DNA of 64,000 nt from Mesosutterella porci (GTDB lineage Bacteria > Pseudomonadota > Gammaproteobacteria > Burkholderiales > Burkholderiaceae_F). Below are positions 42,832 to 51,260 of this stretch, piece after piece. Position 1 is the stretch's first letter. The number at the start of each line of letters is the position of its first letter. The stretch is taken from the NCBI RefSeq assembly GCF_022134585.1, contig NZ_JAKNCT010000009.1, positions 62,001-126,000 on the forward strand, written 5' to 3'. Made by a program: the position numbers and the translations under genes. The notes beneath the pieces are model-generated. The model was not told the origin of the DNA. It did no database searches and saw nothing but the letters and a program-made list of their open reading frames with translations.

Positions 42832-44322
42832 ATGAAATGCAGGAACGTCATTCTCGCCGCGGCGCTTGCCGCCGCGTTTGCGACCCCCGCGCTTGCCGCT
42901 GACCGCACGCTCAGCACCGACATCGTCGTGATCGGCGCGGGTTGCGGCGGAACCGCCGCGGGCGAGGCCGCCATCGAAAAGGGCGCCAAGGTCATCATGC
43001 TTGAAAAGCAGGGCATCACGGGCGGTACCTGCAAGTTCTCCGAGGGCATCATGGCCGTCGAGTCCAAGATGCAGCGCGACTGGAACTACGGCCTCACGAA
43101 GGACCAGGCCTTCCAGATGATCATGCGCTACGGCCACTGGCGCGGCAACGGCCGCGTGGTGCGCACCTTCGTCGAGAAGACGGCGAGCACGATCGACTGG
43201 ATGCAGTCAAACGGCGTCGAGTTTGAGAAGCTCTTTTCCAACTATCCCGACGGTCTCTACACCTGGCACATTTACAAGGGCCGCGGCGCAGGCTGGCTCG
43301 CGAAGTACCAGGACCGCTTCGTGAAGCAGGGCGGGCAGCTGCTGCTCAACACCCCGGCCACCGGCCTGATTCAGGGCAAGGACGGCGTCGTGCGCGGCGT
43401 GATCGCCACTGAGAAGGACGGCAGCCGCCTCACCATCAATGCGAAGGCCGTGATCATCGCGACCGGCGGCTTCGGCGCCAACAAGGAAATGATGCAGAAG
43501 TACATGCGCTTCCCGGGCGTGGACGGGCTTGCCCAGACCGGCAAGACCGGCGACGGCATCCAGATGGCCTGGAAGGCCGGAGCCGACAAGGACGGCACGG
43601 AGGTTCAGGCCTCTTATCGTCCGGGCCCGAAGGGCGTGGGCACCACCAACCAGGTGGCCGCCTCCGCCAAGCAGCCTCACCTCTGGCTTAATCCGCACGG
43701 CGACCGCTTCGTCGACGAGACCGTGATGCTCGAGTGGCCCTTCGCCGGCAACGCTCTTGAGAGGAACGGCGGCAAGATGTGGGTCGTGTACGACTCCGAC
43801 ACGCTCAACTACATGAAGACCAAGGGCATCGACCTGGGCGTGGGCGTCATGGTTCCGGTCGCCACCAAGCTCACGAAGTTTGACCAGGAATGGGGTGCTG
43901 CCGAGGCGGCGGGCTGGGCCAAGCGCGCCGACACGCTCGACGAGCTTGCGGCGAAGACCGGCATGGATCCGAAGCTGCTCAAGAAGAACGTCGATGAGTA
44001 CAACGGCTACGCCGACATCCGCCACGACGGCCTGTTTGCGAAGAGCGCGAAGTATCTCCGCCCGGTCCGTAAGGCGCCGTTCTACGCGATCCAACTCGTC
44101 GCGGCCTCGCTGGGAACGCTGGGCGGCATCAAGATCGACGACAAGTGGGAAGTGGTTCGCCCCGATGGCAGCGCGATCAAGGGCCTGTATGCGGCCGGCA
44201 ACGACGCGGGCGGCATGTACGGCGACTCCTACGACCTGCTGATGGCCGGCTCGACGATCGCCTGGGCCGTGAATGGCGGGCGCATCGCAGCTGAAAGCGC
44301 CGTGAAGTACATCGGAAAATAA
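42832..44322 (+). CDS. Periplasmic FAD-dependent fumarate-reductase-like oxidoreductase (flavocytochrome c family, no heme domain)
   Basis: 496 aa. Sec signal peptide ending TPALA|AD. FAD-binding GxGxxG in DIVVIGAGCGGTAAGEAAIEKGAKVIMLEK, the TGGTCKFSEGIMA segment typical of flavocytochrome c, and the second FAD motif GLYAAGNDAGGMYGDSYDLLMAGSTIAWAVNGGR. No CxxCH is present, so electrons must come from a separate cytochrome or quinol donor. Substrates in this family include fumarate, urocanate and methacrylate; the one here is unknown. Divergent from a Crp/Fnr regulator. Confidence 0.88.
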   Translation: MKCRNVILAAALAAAFATPALAADRTLSTDIVVIGAGCGGTAAGEAAIEKGAKVIMLEKQGITGGTCKFSEGIMAVESKMQRDWNYGLTKDQAFQMIMRYGHWRGNGRVVRTFVEKTASTIDWMQSNGVEFEKLFSNYPDGLYTWHIYKGRGAGWLAKYQDRFVKQGGQLLLNTPATGLIQGKDGVVRGVIATEKDGSRLTINAKAVIIATGGFGANKEMMQKYMRFPGVDGLAQTGKTGDGIQMAWKAGADKDGTEVQASYRPGPKGVGTTNQVAASAKQPHLWLNPHGDRFVDETVMLEWPFAGNALERNGGKMWVVYDSDTLNYMKTKGIDLGVGVMVPVATKLTKFDQEWGAAEAAGWAKRADTLDELAAKTGMDPKLLKKNVDEYNGYADIRHDGLFAKSAKYLRPVRKAPFYAIQLVAASLGTLGGIKIDDKWEVVRPDGSAIKGLYAAGNDAGGMYGDSYDLLMAGSTIAWAVNGGRIAAESAVKYIGK

Positions 44323-44428
44323 GAAGAAATAAAAGAATCTCTCCGCTGCTTTTTCCGGCCCCTGTCCGCGCCGCTGATCCCTTCGTGAGGGAGAGGCGAG
44401 GCGGAAAGGGGCCGCGGAAAGCCCTGCG

Positions 44429-44457
44429 GCCCGCCTTCGTCGGCGGGCTGTTTTTTT
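44429..44457 (+). terminator. Terminator downstream of the periplasmic FAD reductase
   Basis: GCCCGCC-ttcgtc-GGCGGGC followed by TG and seven T. Confidence 0.8.
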
Positions 44458-44468
44458 AGCAGCTGCAG

Positions 44469-44507
44469 AAAAAAGCCCGCGGCCTGCAGGCTTTTAGGCC
44501 GGCGGGC
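44469..44507 (-). terminator. Terminator of the cysteine hydrolase gene
   Basis: Minus-strand stem GCCCGCCGGCC / GGCCGCGGGC (one bulge) followed by six T. Confidence 0.7.
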
Positions 44508-44572
44508 AGCCCGGAGGCGGGGAGCCCGCCTTCCGTCCTCGCTCCCCGCGCTTGAGGGCGGAGCCTCTTTTT

Positions 44573-45097
44573 TCAGTCCTCGATTTCGACCTGGCAGGCT
44601 GCCATGGCGAGCAGGGCCGTGCGGTGCCGCTCCGGAGTCGAGCCTGCGCAGAGCCCGGAGCGGACGCGGATGCGGGTTTCAGGCGAAAAGGCCCTGATCA
44701 GCATCGCGTTGCTGATGACGCAGATGTCGGTGCACACGCCCGTGAGAAGCACTTCTTCGAATTCCGCGAGGGCCTGCGCGAGCCTCACCGATCCGAAGGT
44801 GTTTTTCTCGAACACGGGGGCGAGCGCCGCATAGCGCTCGAGCGGCTCGCACAGCTTCCAGCCGTCGCTGCCGCGCAGGCAGTGCGGAATGGGCAGCTTG
44901 CGGCCCTCCTGGGTCTGACGGTAGTCCGGCCCGTGCGTGTCCATTGTGAAAAAGACCTCTGCGGGATCTTCCGAGAGCGCGTTGCTGTGCAGCAGCGCCT
45001 CGATCCGCGGCAGCGCCTCCCCTGCCTCCTTCGAGCCGAGCACGCCGGTTACGAAGTCCTTCTGCATGTCGATTACCGCAATCGCTTTTTTCTTCAT
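44573..45097 (-). CDS. Cysteine hydrolase, isochorismatase/nicotinamidase-like
   Basis: 174 aa from the ATG at 45097, which has GGAGG 8 nt upstream (an earlier ATG at 45112 overlaps that site). The triad is visible: Asp in AVIDMQKDFVTG, Lys in VFEKNTFGS, nucleophilic Cys in LTGVCTDICVISNA. Nicotinamidase-like function is possible, since the metal-binding region DTHGPDY is partly conserved, but the substrate is not certain. Confidence 0.88.
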   Translation of the reverse strand: MKKKAIAVIDMQKDFVTGVLGSKEAGEALPRIEALLHSNALSEDPAEVFFTMDTHGPDYRQTQEGRKLPIPHCLRGSDGWKLCEPLERYAALAPVFEKNTFGSVRLAQALAEFEEVLLTGVCTDICVISNAMLIRAFSPETRIRVRSGLCAGSTPERHRTALLAMAACQVEIED

Positions 45098-45131
45098 AAT
45101 CGTTTCCTCCATGCGGGCTGGCGGCAGAGCC

Positions 45132-45464
45132 TCAGTCAGTGTTGTATGTTTCTATGCAGCGGAAGCGCAGCTTCGCTCCCGCGCCGCGCGTGAGCTTGCC
45201 CGCCGCATCCTTCTCGGGCTGGATCAGGACGCTCTCGAGCGGCTGCATCCCCATTTTGCGGTCCGCGCAGAAGCTGCCGGCCGAATCGCTCAAGCCTTCC
45301 TTCACGCGCATCGGGTTGCTCTCCCAGGGCCAGACTTCGGTGCGCTCCCAGATGTTGCCCATGATGTGATGCTGGCTCACCTGCGCAGGGTTTGACAGCG
45401 TCGTGCAGGCCGACAGCGACAGGGCGGCCGCGAGGGCCGCCGGAATCATCCACAAAAGGCGCAT
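45132..45464 (-). CDS. Small lipoprotein of unknown function (110 aa)
   Basis: Type II signal peptide with lipobox LSAC (Cys20) after a hydrophobic stretch (MIPAALAAALSL). The mature part contains two further Cys (SFCADRK; RFRCIETY) that could pair. No known domain. Downstream of, and co-oriented with, another lipoprotein gene. Confidence 0.75.
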   Translation of the reverse strand: MRLLWMIPAALAAALSLSACTTLSNPAQVSQHHIMGNIWERTEVWPWESNPMRVKEGLSDSAGSFCADRKMGMQPLESVLIQPEKDAAGKLTRGAGAKLRFRCIETYNTD

Positions 45465-45483
45465 GGCGGAATCCTTTCTTTTT

Positions 45484-46146
45484 TCAATATCCGTTCAGGT
45501 TGAACTGAAGCAGGTTGTCGTAATTAATGCGGTGGCATTCCTGGAGCCTTCTCACGCGCACGATGGACTCCCCGGGCAGTTCGGTGATGACCGCGCCGCA
45601 GGTGCGGTCGCCCTTGATGCCGCCCCAGGAGAAGGCAAACTCGTAGGAGGCGCCCGCCTTGGGCGTAAAGCGAAAGCCCGTTCGGCAGATTCCGCCCAGA
45701 TCCTTGGGCATTTCGTCGTCGGGGCCGAGCTTCACCTTCGGGGCGCTGCCGGGAATCCGCTCGTAGGGCAGGGAGTACTGTATTTCGATTTCGCGGTCCG
45801 CGGGAACCTTGATCTCGGCCCAGCGGTTTTTGTCAGGGTAGCGCCGGGTGGCGCTGCTCGCGGGCATGCCAAGGGACCTGCCCTGGTAGGGCAGCGAGGC
45901 GGGGGCGGATTTTGTCACGCCCTCCAGGTAGTAGAGCACCTGGTTGCGTTCGGGCTCCCAGCTGAAGCAGAAGTCGGCGTCGTCCTGCGTGACCTCCTTC
46001 ACGGCGATCTGGCCTTCGCCGCCCACCCTCACGAAAGCAGTCTGCCCTTGGGAGGGCTGCACGTAGTGGTTGACCGGCGGCGTTGTGGAGCAGCCCGTTA
46101 TGAGAGCCGCGGCAGCGGCCGCGGCGCAAAGCTCTCGCAGTGGCAA
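45484..46146 (-). CDS. Putative lipoprotein (220 aa)
   Basis: A TTG at 46146 with AAGGAG about 6 nt upstream gives a compact signal peptide MPLRELCAAAAAAALITGC with lipobox ITGC; a longer frame from 46212 lacks a signal sequence. The mature protein is beta-rich with paired Cys (FCFSWEPE; GGICRTGF; DRTCGAV; ECHRINY). Family not recognised. Same transcription unit as the 110-aa lipoprotein. Confidence 0.72.
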   Translation of the reverse strand: MPLRELCAAAAAAALITGCSTTPPVNHYVQPSQGQTAFVRVGGEGQIAVKEVTQDDADFCFSWEPERNQVLYYLEGVTKSAPASLPYQGRSLGMPASSATRRYPDKNRWAEIKVPADREIEIQYSLPYERIPGSAPKVKLGPDDEMPKDLGGICRTGFRFTPKAGASYEFAFSWGGIKGDRTCGAVITELPGESIVRVRRLQECHRINYDNLLQFNLNGY

Positions 46147-46266
46147 ATCAAACTCCTTTGTTTGGGTTGAAGCGAGCTTCAGGGAAAACTCTGTCCTTGG
46201 CATTGTACCCATAAAGGGCCGCCCGGGCGGGGTGCGCGCCGCATCCGCGAAGCCGGGGGCTCAAAT

Positions 46267-46294
46267 AAAAAAGGCGCCGGACTTCTCCGGCGCC
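46267..46294 (-). terminator. Terminator of the copA-copZ gene
   Basis: Minus-strand stem GGCGCCGG-agaagt-CCGGCGCC followed by six T, 48 nt after the stop. Confidence 0.85.
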
Positions 46295-46342
46295 GCGAGG
46301 TCGGGCCGGGCCCTCGAGGGCCCGGGCGCTGCCGCCTTCCGC

Positions 46343-46558
46343 TCAGCCCGCGGGCGTGGCTTCGTACCCCGCCTCGGCCACGGCCTTGGCGAGCGTGTCG
46401 GCCTTCACAGTCTCCTCGCAGGTCACCTGGGCGCTTGCGCCCTTGAGGTCCACCGCGGCCTGCTCGACCCCGGGGACGGCCTCGAGCGCCTTCTTGACGC
46501 GGGCCTGGCAGTGCTGGCACATCATGCCTTTCACGGAAAGGGTAATAGTCTGAGACAT
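46343..46558 (-). CDS. Possible internally initiated CopZ-like copper chaperone
   Basis: 71-aa HMA domain within the copA frame. The ATG at 46558 is preceded by AAAGGAG at an ideal distance (codons for NNKRSSK), so ribosomes can initiate here and make free CopZ in addition to the fusion. CxxC copper site GMMCQHC. This would mirror the E. coli copA gene, which makes CopA and a separate CopZ-like product by frameshifting. Confidence 0.6.
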   Translation of the reverse strand: MSQTITLSVKGMMCQHCQARVKKALEAVPGVEQAAVDLKGASAQVTCEETVKADTLAKAVAEAGYEATPAG

Positions 46559-48913
46559 CTTCGAACTCCTTTTGTTGTTGGAAGTCTGAACCGGGCAGGA
46601 CGAAACGGCGCCCGCTGGTACAGTACGGCAGAGGGCAGCTTCGCTGCTGCCCTTGAAAAAGCGCAGCCTGAGCGCGTTGGTGACAACGCACACGCTCGAC
46701 AGGCTCATCGCGGCAGCGGCAAACATGGGGTTCAGCACCAGCCCCCAGTGCGCGAAGACGCCGGCTGCAACCGGAATGCCGAGCGTATTGTAGATAAAGG
46801 CCCAGAAAAGGTTCTCGTGGATGTTGCGAATCACGGCCTGGGAGAGCCGCCGCGCGTCGGCGAGCGCCATGAGGCGCTTCTGGGCGAGCACGACGTCGGC
46901 CGAACCGAGCGCCACGTCGGTTCCGGTGCCTATCGCGATGCCTACATCCGCGGCTGCGAGGGCCGGGGCGTCGTTGATCCCGTCGCCCACCATCGCGATG
47001 CGGCGGCCCGAGGCCTTGAGCTCGGCAACGATCGAGGCTTTGTCCGCGGGCAGGAGCCCGGAGCGGACCTCGTCGATCCCGGCCCTCGCGGCGATCGCCC
47101 GGGCCGTGAGATCCCGGTCTCCCGTGAGCATCACAAGCCTCAGGCCCTGGGCTTTGAGCGCGCGGACCGCTTCGGCCGCGTCTTCCTTGAGAGGATCCTG
47201 CAGCGCGATCAGGCCGAGCAGCGACCCCGCGCGGGTGAACCACAGCACCGTTTTGCCTTCGCGCGAGAGCCGGTCGTCGAGCGCGCGCGAGGCGGCATCG
47301 AGCTTTACGCCCTCCTTTTCCAGAAGCCTGGCGTTTCCGGCAAGCAGCGCTTCGTCCCCGAGCCGCGCCGCAAGCCCCCCGCCCGGAATCTGGCGGAAGT
47401 CCTCGAGGCGGACGGACTCCAGGCCCTCGTCCGCGGCCCGCGCGACGATCGGAAGGGCAAGCGGATGCTCGGAGAGCTTTTCAAGCGAAGAGGCCAGCCG
47501 CAGCAGCTCCGCGCCTGAGCCCCCTTCGGAGGGCAGCACGTCGGTGATTTCGGGCGCACCCTTGGTGAGCGTGCCCGTTTTGTCGAGCAGCATCGTGTCG
47601 ACCTTGCCCAGCAGCTCGAGCGACCGGGCGTCCTTGATCAAAATGCCCAGGCGGGCGGCGCGGCCCGTGCCCACCATGATCGCGGTGGGCGTGGCGAGCC
47701 CGAGCGAGCAGGGGCAGGCGATCACAAGCACGGAAATCGCCATCATGACGGCAAAGGACACGTCGCCGCGGATCAGGATCCAGGCGGCCAGCGTGAGCAG
47801 CGAGATCCCTATCACGACCGGCACGAAGACCGCGGAGACCTGATCCGCGAGCCGCGCGATCGGCGCCTTGGTGGAGGTCGCCTCCTCAACGAGGGCGATG
47901 ATGCGCGACAGCGTCGTGTCGCGCCCCGTGCGCGTCACCGCGACCCGGAGATGGCCGGAGCGAAGCTGCGTCGCACCCGTGATCGTGTCGCCCTGCAGCT
48001 TCTCAGCGGGCAGCGGCTCGCCGCTGATCGCTGACTCGTCGACCCAGCCCGAGCCTTCGGAGACGATGCCGTCGGCCGGGATGGTCTCGCCCGACTTCAC
48101 AATGAGGATATCGCCCTTGACGACCTCGTCAATCGAAACGGACACCTCTTTGCCGCCGCGCAGCACCACGGCTTTCGAAGGCCTCAGCTTCGCCAGCGCC
48201 GTGACCGCTTCGGTCGCCTTCGACTTGGCCCGCGCCTCCATGTACTTGCCGATCGCGACCAGGGTGGGGACCATCGCGGCCGAATCGAAGTAGAGGTTCC
48301 CGTAGAGGGACAGAACCCGGCCGGTGCTGCCGTCGGCCAGCGCAAAGGCCATCTCGTAGAGGCTGTACAGGCCGTAGAGCCAGGCCGCGGCCGCGCCCTG
48401 CGCAACGAGCGTGTCCATGTTGGGGTGCCCGGAAAAAAGCGCCTTGAAGCCGCTCACGAAATAGTGGCGCTGGATGATGAGGACCAGCCCCGACAGCAGC
48501 ATGAGCGTCAACGTCACGGGAAGCGCGCCCCGCACCCCGGAGAGAAACCCGGGCAGGGCTCCGCGCATGGCGCTCATTGAGATGACCATGAGAAGGAGCG
48601 ACACGGCGGCCGAGGCGACGAGGGCGCGCCAGCGCCTCTTCGCCTCGAGCGCGGCCTCCTGCTCCTGGGAGGTGCGGGCGGCAGGGCCCGAGGCCGCCCC
48701 GTCCTTGGGCGAGGCCCCGTAGCCGATCGAGGCGACCTTGTCGCAAATCGCCTGGCTTGAAGTCTTTGCTTCATCGTACTCGACGGTGAGCGAGTTCGCG
48801 AGCAGGTTGACCACGGCGCTTTTAACGCCCGGCATTTTTCCCACCGTGCGCTCAATGGCGGCCTGGCAGGCGGCGCAGCTCATGCCGGTCACCCGGAAAT
48901 GCTCTTTTTTCAC
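46343..48913 (-). CDS. copA: Copper-exporting P1B-ATPase CopA with an in-frame C-terminal CopZ-like domain
   Basis: 856 aa; GTG start with AAGGA upstream. N-terminal HMA domain (GMSCAACQAA), eight-span ATPase core with the copper-type CPC motif in ACPCSLGLATPTAI (about residue 400), phosphorylation motif DKTGTLTKG (about 444) and GDGINDAPALAAADVG. The canonical CopA end (FFKGSSEAALC) is followed, without a stop, by a linker and a second complete HMA domain with GMMCQHCQARVKKAL (residues 786-856). Exports Cu+ from the cytoplasm. Divergent from an HxlR-type regulator gene. Confidence 0.93.
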   Translation of the reverse strand: MKKEHFRVTGMSCAACQAAIERTVGKMPGVKSAVVNLLANSLTVEYDEAKTSSQAICDKVASIGYGASPKDGAASGPAARTSQEQEAALEAKRRWRALVASAAVSLLLMVISMSAMRGALPGFLSGVRGALPVTLTLMLLSGLVLIIQRHYFVSGFKALFSGHPNMDTLVAQGAAAAWLYGLYSLYEMAFALADGSTGRVLSLYGNLYFDSAAMVPTLVAIGKYMEARAKSKATEAVTALAKLRPSKAVVLRGGKEVSVSIDEVVKGDILIVKSGETIPADGIVSEGSGWVDESAISGEPLPAEKLQGDTITGATQLRSGHLRVAVTRTGRDTTLSRIIALVEEATSTKAPIARLADQVSAVFVPVVIGISLLTLAAWILIRGDVSFAVMMAISVLVIACPCSLGLATPTAIMVGTGRAARLGILIKDARSLELLGKVDTMLLDKTGTLTKGAPEITDVLPSEGGSGAELLRLASSLEKLSEHPLALPIVARAADEGLESVRLEDFRQIPGGGLAARLGDEALLAGNARLLEKEGVKLDAASRALDDRLSREGKTVLWFTRAGSLLGLIALQDPLKEDAAEAVRALKAQGLRLVMLTGDRDLTARAIAARAGIDEVRSGLLPADKASIVAELKASGRRIAMVGDGINDAPALAAADVGIAIGTGTDVALGSADVVLAQKRLMALADARRLSQAVIRNIHENLFWAFIYNTLGIPVAAGVFAHWGLVLNPMFAAAAMSLSSVCVVTNALRLRFFKGSSEAALCRTVPAGAVSSCPVQTSNNKRSSKMSQTITLSVKGMMCQHCQARVKKALEAVPGVEQAAVDLKGASAQVTCEETVKADTLAKAVAEAGYEATPAG

Positions 48914-48958
48914 GGTTTATTCCTTGAATCTTTCCATCTGATTCTGGACATTCTATAT

Positions 48959-49013
48959 ATTGCTGTTAAAATAGCAATAATGATTTAAAAGGAACTTACT
49001 AATAAAAAGTATA
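48959..49013. promoter_or_regulatory. Candidate operators between copA and the HxlR-type regulator gene
   Basis: Dyad ATTGCT-N8-AGCAAT at 48959-48978, and TACT-N7-AGTA at 48997-49011, the latter similar to HxlR-family sites. The region is AT-rich and lies between two divergent starts 106 nt apart. Confidence 0.45.
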
Positions 49014-49019
49014 CCTATC

Positions 49020-49448
49020 ATGATGGAAAAGCATGGATGCGAATGCTGCGCTGGCCACTCGCTGGCCGAGCCCGACGGCGTGAAGACCTACTGCCCGGTG
49101 GAGACCACCCTGGGCCTGATCGGCGGGAAGTACAAGGCCCTGATTGTCTGGAGGCTCATGGAGGGGCCGCTGCGCTTCTCCCAGCTCTCGAAGATCGTAA
49201 AGTGCGCCTCGCCGCGGATGCTCACCCGGCAGCTGCGCGAGCTCGAGGCCGACGGCCTTGTCTCGAGGCGGGCCTATGCCGAGGTTCCGGTGCGCGTCGA
49301 GTACTCGCTCACCCGCATGGGCGAGAGCATCTATCCGATTCTCTCCGCCATGTACCGCTGGGGAAGCGGCTACCTCGCCGAGCAGGGCAAGAGCGTGGGC
49401 TGCGCGATGCGCCCGCCGCAGGATGAGGCAGGCGGCTTCGGGGTCTGA
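49020..49448 (+). CDS. HxlR-family regulator with N-terminal cysteine cluster
   Basis: 142-aa winged-helix regulator. Family blocks: CPVETTLGLIGGKYKALIVWRLMEGPLRFSQLSKIV and SPRMLTRQLRELEADGLVSRRAYAEVPVRVEYSLT. Ahead of the usual Cys (Cys25) is an unusual cluster HGCECCAGH (Cys7, Cys9, Cys10). Many HxlR proteins sense redox or aldehydes through Cys. Divergence from copA suggests metal or thiol-stress sensing. The ribosome site is weak; two tandem ATG codons are present. Confidence 0.88.
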   Translation: MMEKHGCECCAGHSLAEPDGVKTYCPVETTLGLIGGKYKALIVWRLMEGPLRFSQLSKIVKCASPRMLTRQLRELEADGLVSRRAYAEVPVRVEYSLTRMGESIYPILSAMYRWGSGYLAEQGKSVGCAMRPPQDEAGGFGV

Positions 49449-49630
49449 GGAGGCCTAAGCCTTCCCCTGCGGGAAAAAAGGCGGGGCTGAAGGCCGGCGG
49501 CCGGGGCGCGCTGATAGAATGAGGGGACGCCTGAGAAGGGGCGCCGCACGGTGAAAAGACCCGCGGCACGCATTTGGGCTCCTCCTCTCAGCCTTTTTTC
49601 CGAACGCTGCGTAAAAAGGAGAGAAAAGCA

Positions 49631-50512
49631 ATGAAGCTGGGTGTGATCGGCGCCGGCAACATGGGCCGCGCCATTATCTCTGGCATCCTGTCCTCGGGAC
49701 TCGTGAATAAAAACGACGTCATCGCCTCGAACGCGACTGAAGCCTCGAGAAACGAGACCGTGAAGCTCGGAATCGCGGTGTCCGGCGACAACGCCGACGT
49801 GGCCCGCGCCGAGAACTTGCTTATCGCGGTGAAGCCCGCCAGGCTCAGCCAGGTCATCGGGGAGATTGCCCCGGTGGTGAAGCCCTCGACCCTGGTGATC
49901 AGTGTGGCGGCCGGCACGCCGATCGCTGCGCTTGAGGAGCTTTTCGGGCGGCAGGTCCAGATCGTGCGCGCGATGCCCAACACGCCCGCCCTGGTGCGTG
50001 AGGGCATGACGGCGCTTTGTGCGAATTCGCTCGTTTCGGAAGAATCGTTTGCCTGGGTGCAGGCTCTCTTTGCGACCTGCGGCCGCGTGGAGGTCGTCCC
50101 TGAGCCCCTGATGGACGCTGTGGGGACGGTGAGCGGGGCCTCGCCCGCCTGGGTCTATATGCTGATCGAGGCGATGGCCGATGGTGCGGTGCGCGACGGG
50201 ATGCCCCGCGCGCAGGCCTACAAGTTTGCCGCTCAGTCGGTCCTGGGGGCTGCGAAAATGGTGCTCGAGACGGGGCTGCATCCGGGCGCTCTCAAAGACC
50301 AGGTGACCAGCCCCGCGGGAACCACCATCGAGGCACTGAAGGTGCTCGAGCAGCGCGGGTTCCGCGGCGCGGTGATCGAGGCGATGGGGGCCTGCACTGA
50401 AAAAAGCCGCCGCATGGCCGCGGCGGCCTCCGCTGCGGGCTGCCAGAAAAAAGCGGGCGCCCAGGAGGATTCGGGCCGGCTCTCGAGCCTGCTGAAGGCT
50501 CTCAAGGGCTGA
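49631..50512 (+). CDS. proC: Pyrroline-5-carboxylate reductase ProC
   Basis: 293 aa from the ATG at 49631 (AAAGGAG upstream). Rossmann NAD(P) motif LGVIGAGNMGRAII, then RAMPNTPALVREGMTALC and the C-terminal signature AAQSVLGAAKMVLETGLHPGALKDQVTSPAGTTIEAL. Last step of proline synthesis. Monocistronic, convergent with the YigZ-type gene. Confidence 0.96.
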   Translation: MKLGVIGAGNMGRAIISGILSSGLVNKNDVIASNATEASRNETVKLGIAVSGDNADVARAENLLIAVKPARLSQVIGEIAPVVKPSTLVISVAAGTPIAALEELFGRQVQIVRAMPNTPALVREGMTALCANSLVSEESFAWVQALFATCGRVEVVPEPLMDAVGTVSGASPAWVYMLIEAMADGAVRDGMPRAQAYKFAAQSVLGAAKMVLETGLHPGALKDQVTSPAGTTIEALKVLEQRGFRGAVIEAMGACTEKSRRMAAAASAAGCQKKAGAQEDSGRLSSLLKALKG

Positions 50513-50591
50513 AAGCCCGCGAGCGCTCCCCCGGCGGGCCTGAGCCCGCTTGGGCAGAGAGCTCTTTTCTTCAGGGGGCGGAGCGCTTTTC

Positions 50592-51260
50592 TCAGGAAGA
50601 GCCTCCCGGCCCCCCTTCGCTTTCGCTTTCAAAAAGCGCGCCTCCGGCCGTGAGCTCCGTGAGCTCGTGCGTCAGGGGCCCGACAGCGCTTTGAGGCAGG
50701 CGCAGCACGTATTCGGCGTCCATGCCGAAGTTCTGGCTCACCACCGTGGCGCGGTAGCCAGGCAGCAGCCTCAGAAACTGCGTGACGAAGCGGTGTTCGA
50801 TCGTGACGGAGAGCTTTGCCGCGATAAGCCGCTCGGCTGTGGGCAGGGTGGCGAGGGCCTCCTTCAGGGCGCCCTGGTAGGCCCGCACGAGGCCGCCCGT
50901 GCCGAGCAGAATTCCCCCGAAGTACCGGGTGACGACGGCGCTGATTTCTCCCGTGCCGCAATGCAGCAGCACCGTGAGCATCGGGCGGCCCGCCGTGCCG
51001 TGGGGTTCGCCGTCGTCGCTTGCCCCGACCTGCGTCGTGCTGCCCGGGGAGCCGGCGCAGTAGGCCCAGCAGTTGTGCCGCGCGTCGGAAAACTCCCGCT
51101 GCACCGACCCGATGAAGGCCTTCGCCTCCCCGGGGCCCGCGGTATGGCCGATGCTGCAGATGAAGCGGCTGCGCTTGACGGTGATTTCGGCGCGGTGAAC
51201 CTCGCCCGGCGCGAGGTCGGGTACAGGATAGAGAGCTGCGGCGGCTTCAGGACCGGACAT
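50592..51260 (-). CDS. IMPACT/YigZ (UPF0029) family protein
   Basis: 222 aa from the ATG at 51260 (TGATG overlap with the upstream gene). Signature blocks ITVKRSRFICSIGHT, DARHNCWAYCAG, SDDGEPHGTAGRPML and VVTRYFGGILLGTGGLVRAY. Function in bacteria is unclear; eukaryotic IMPACT interacts with GCN1. Confidence 0.93.
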   Translation of the reverse strand: MSGPEAAAALYPVPDLAPGEVHRAEITVKRSRFICSIGHTAGPGEAKAFIGSVQREFSDARHNCWAYCAGSPGSTTQVGASDDGEPHGTAGRPMLTVLLHCGTGEISAVVTRYFGGILLGTGGLVRAYQGALKEALATLPTAERLIAAKLSVTIEHRFVTQFLRLLPGYRATVVSQNFGMDAEYVLRLPQSAVGPLTHELTELTAGGALFESESEGGPGGSS

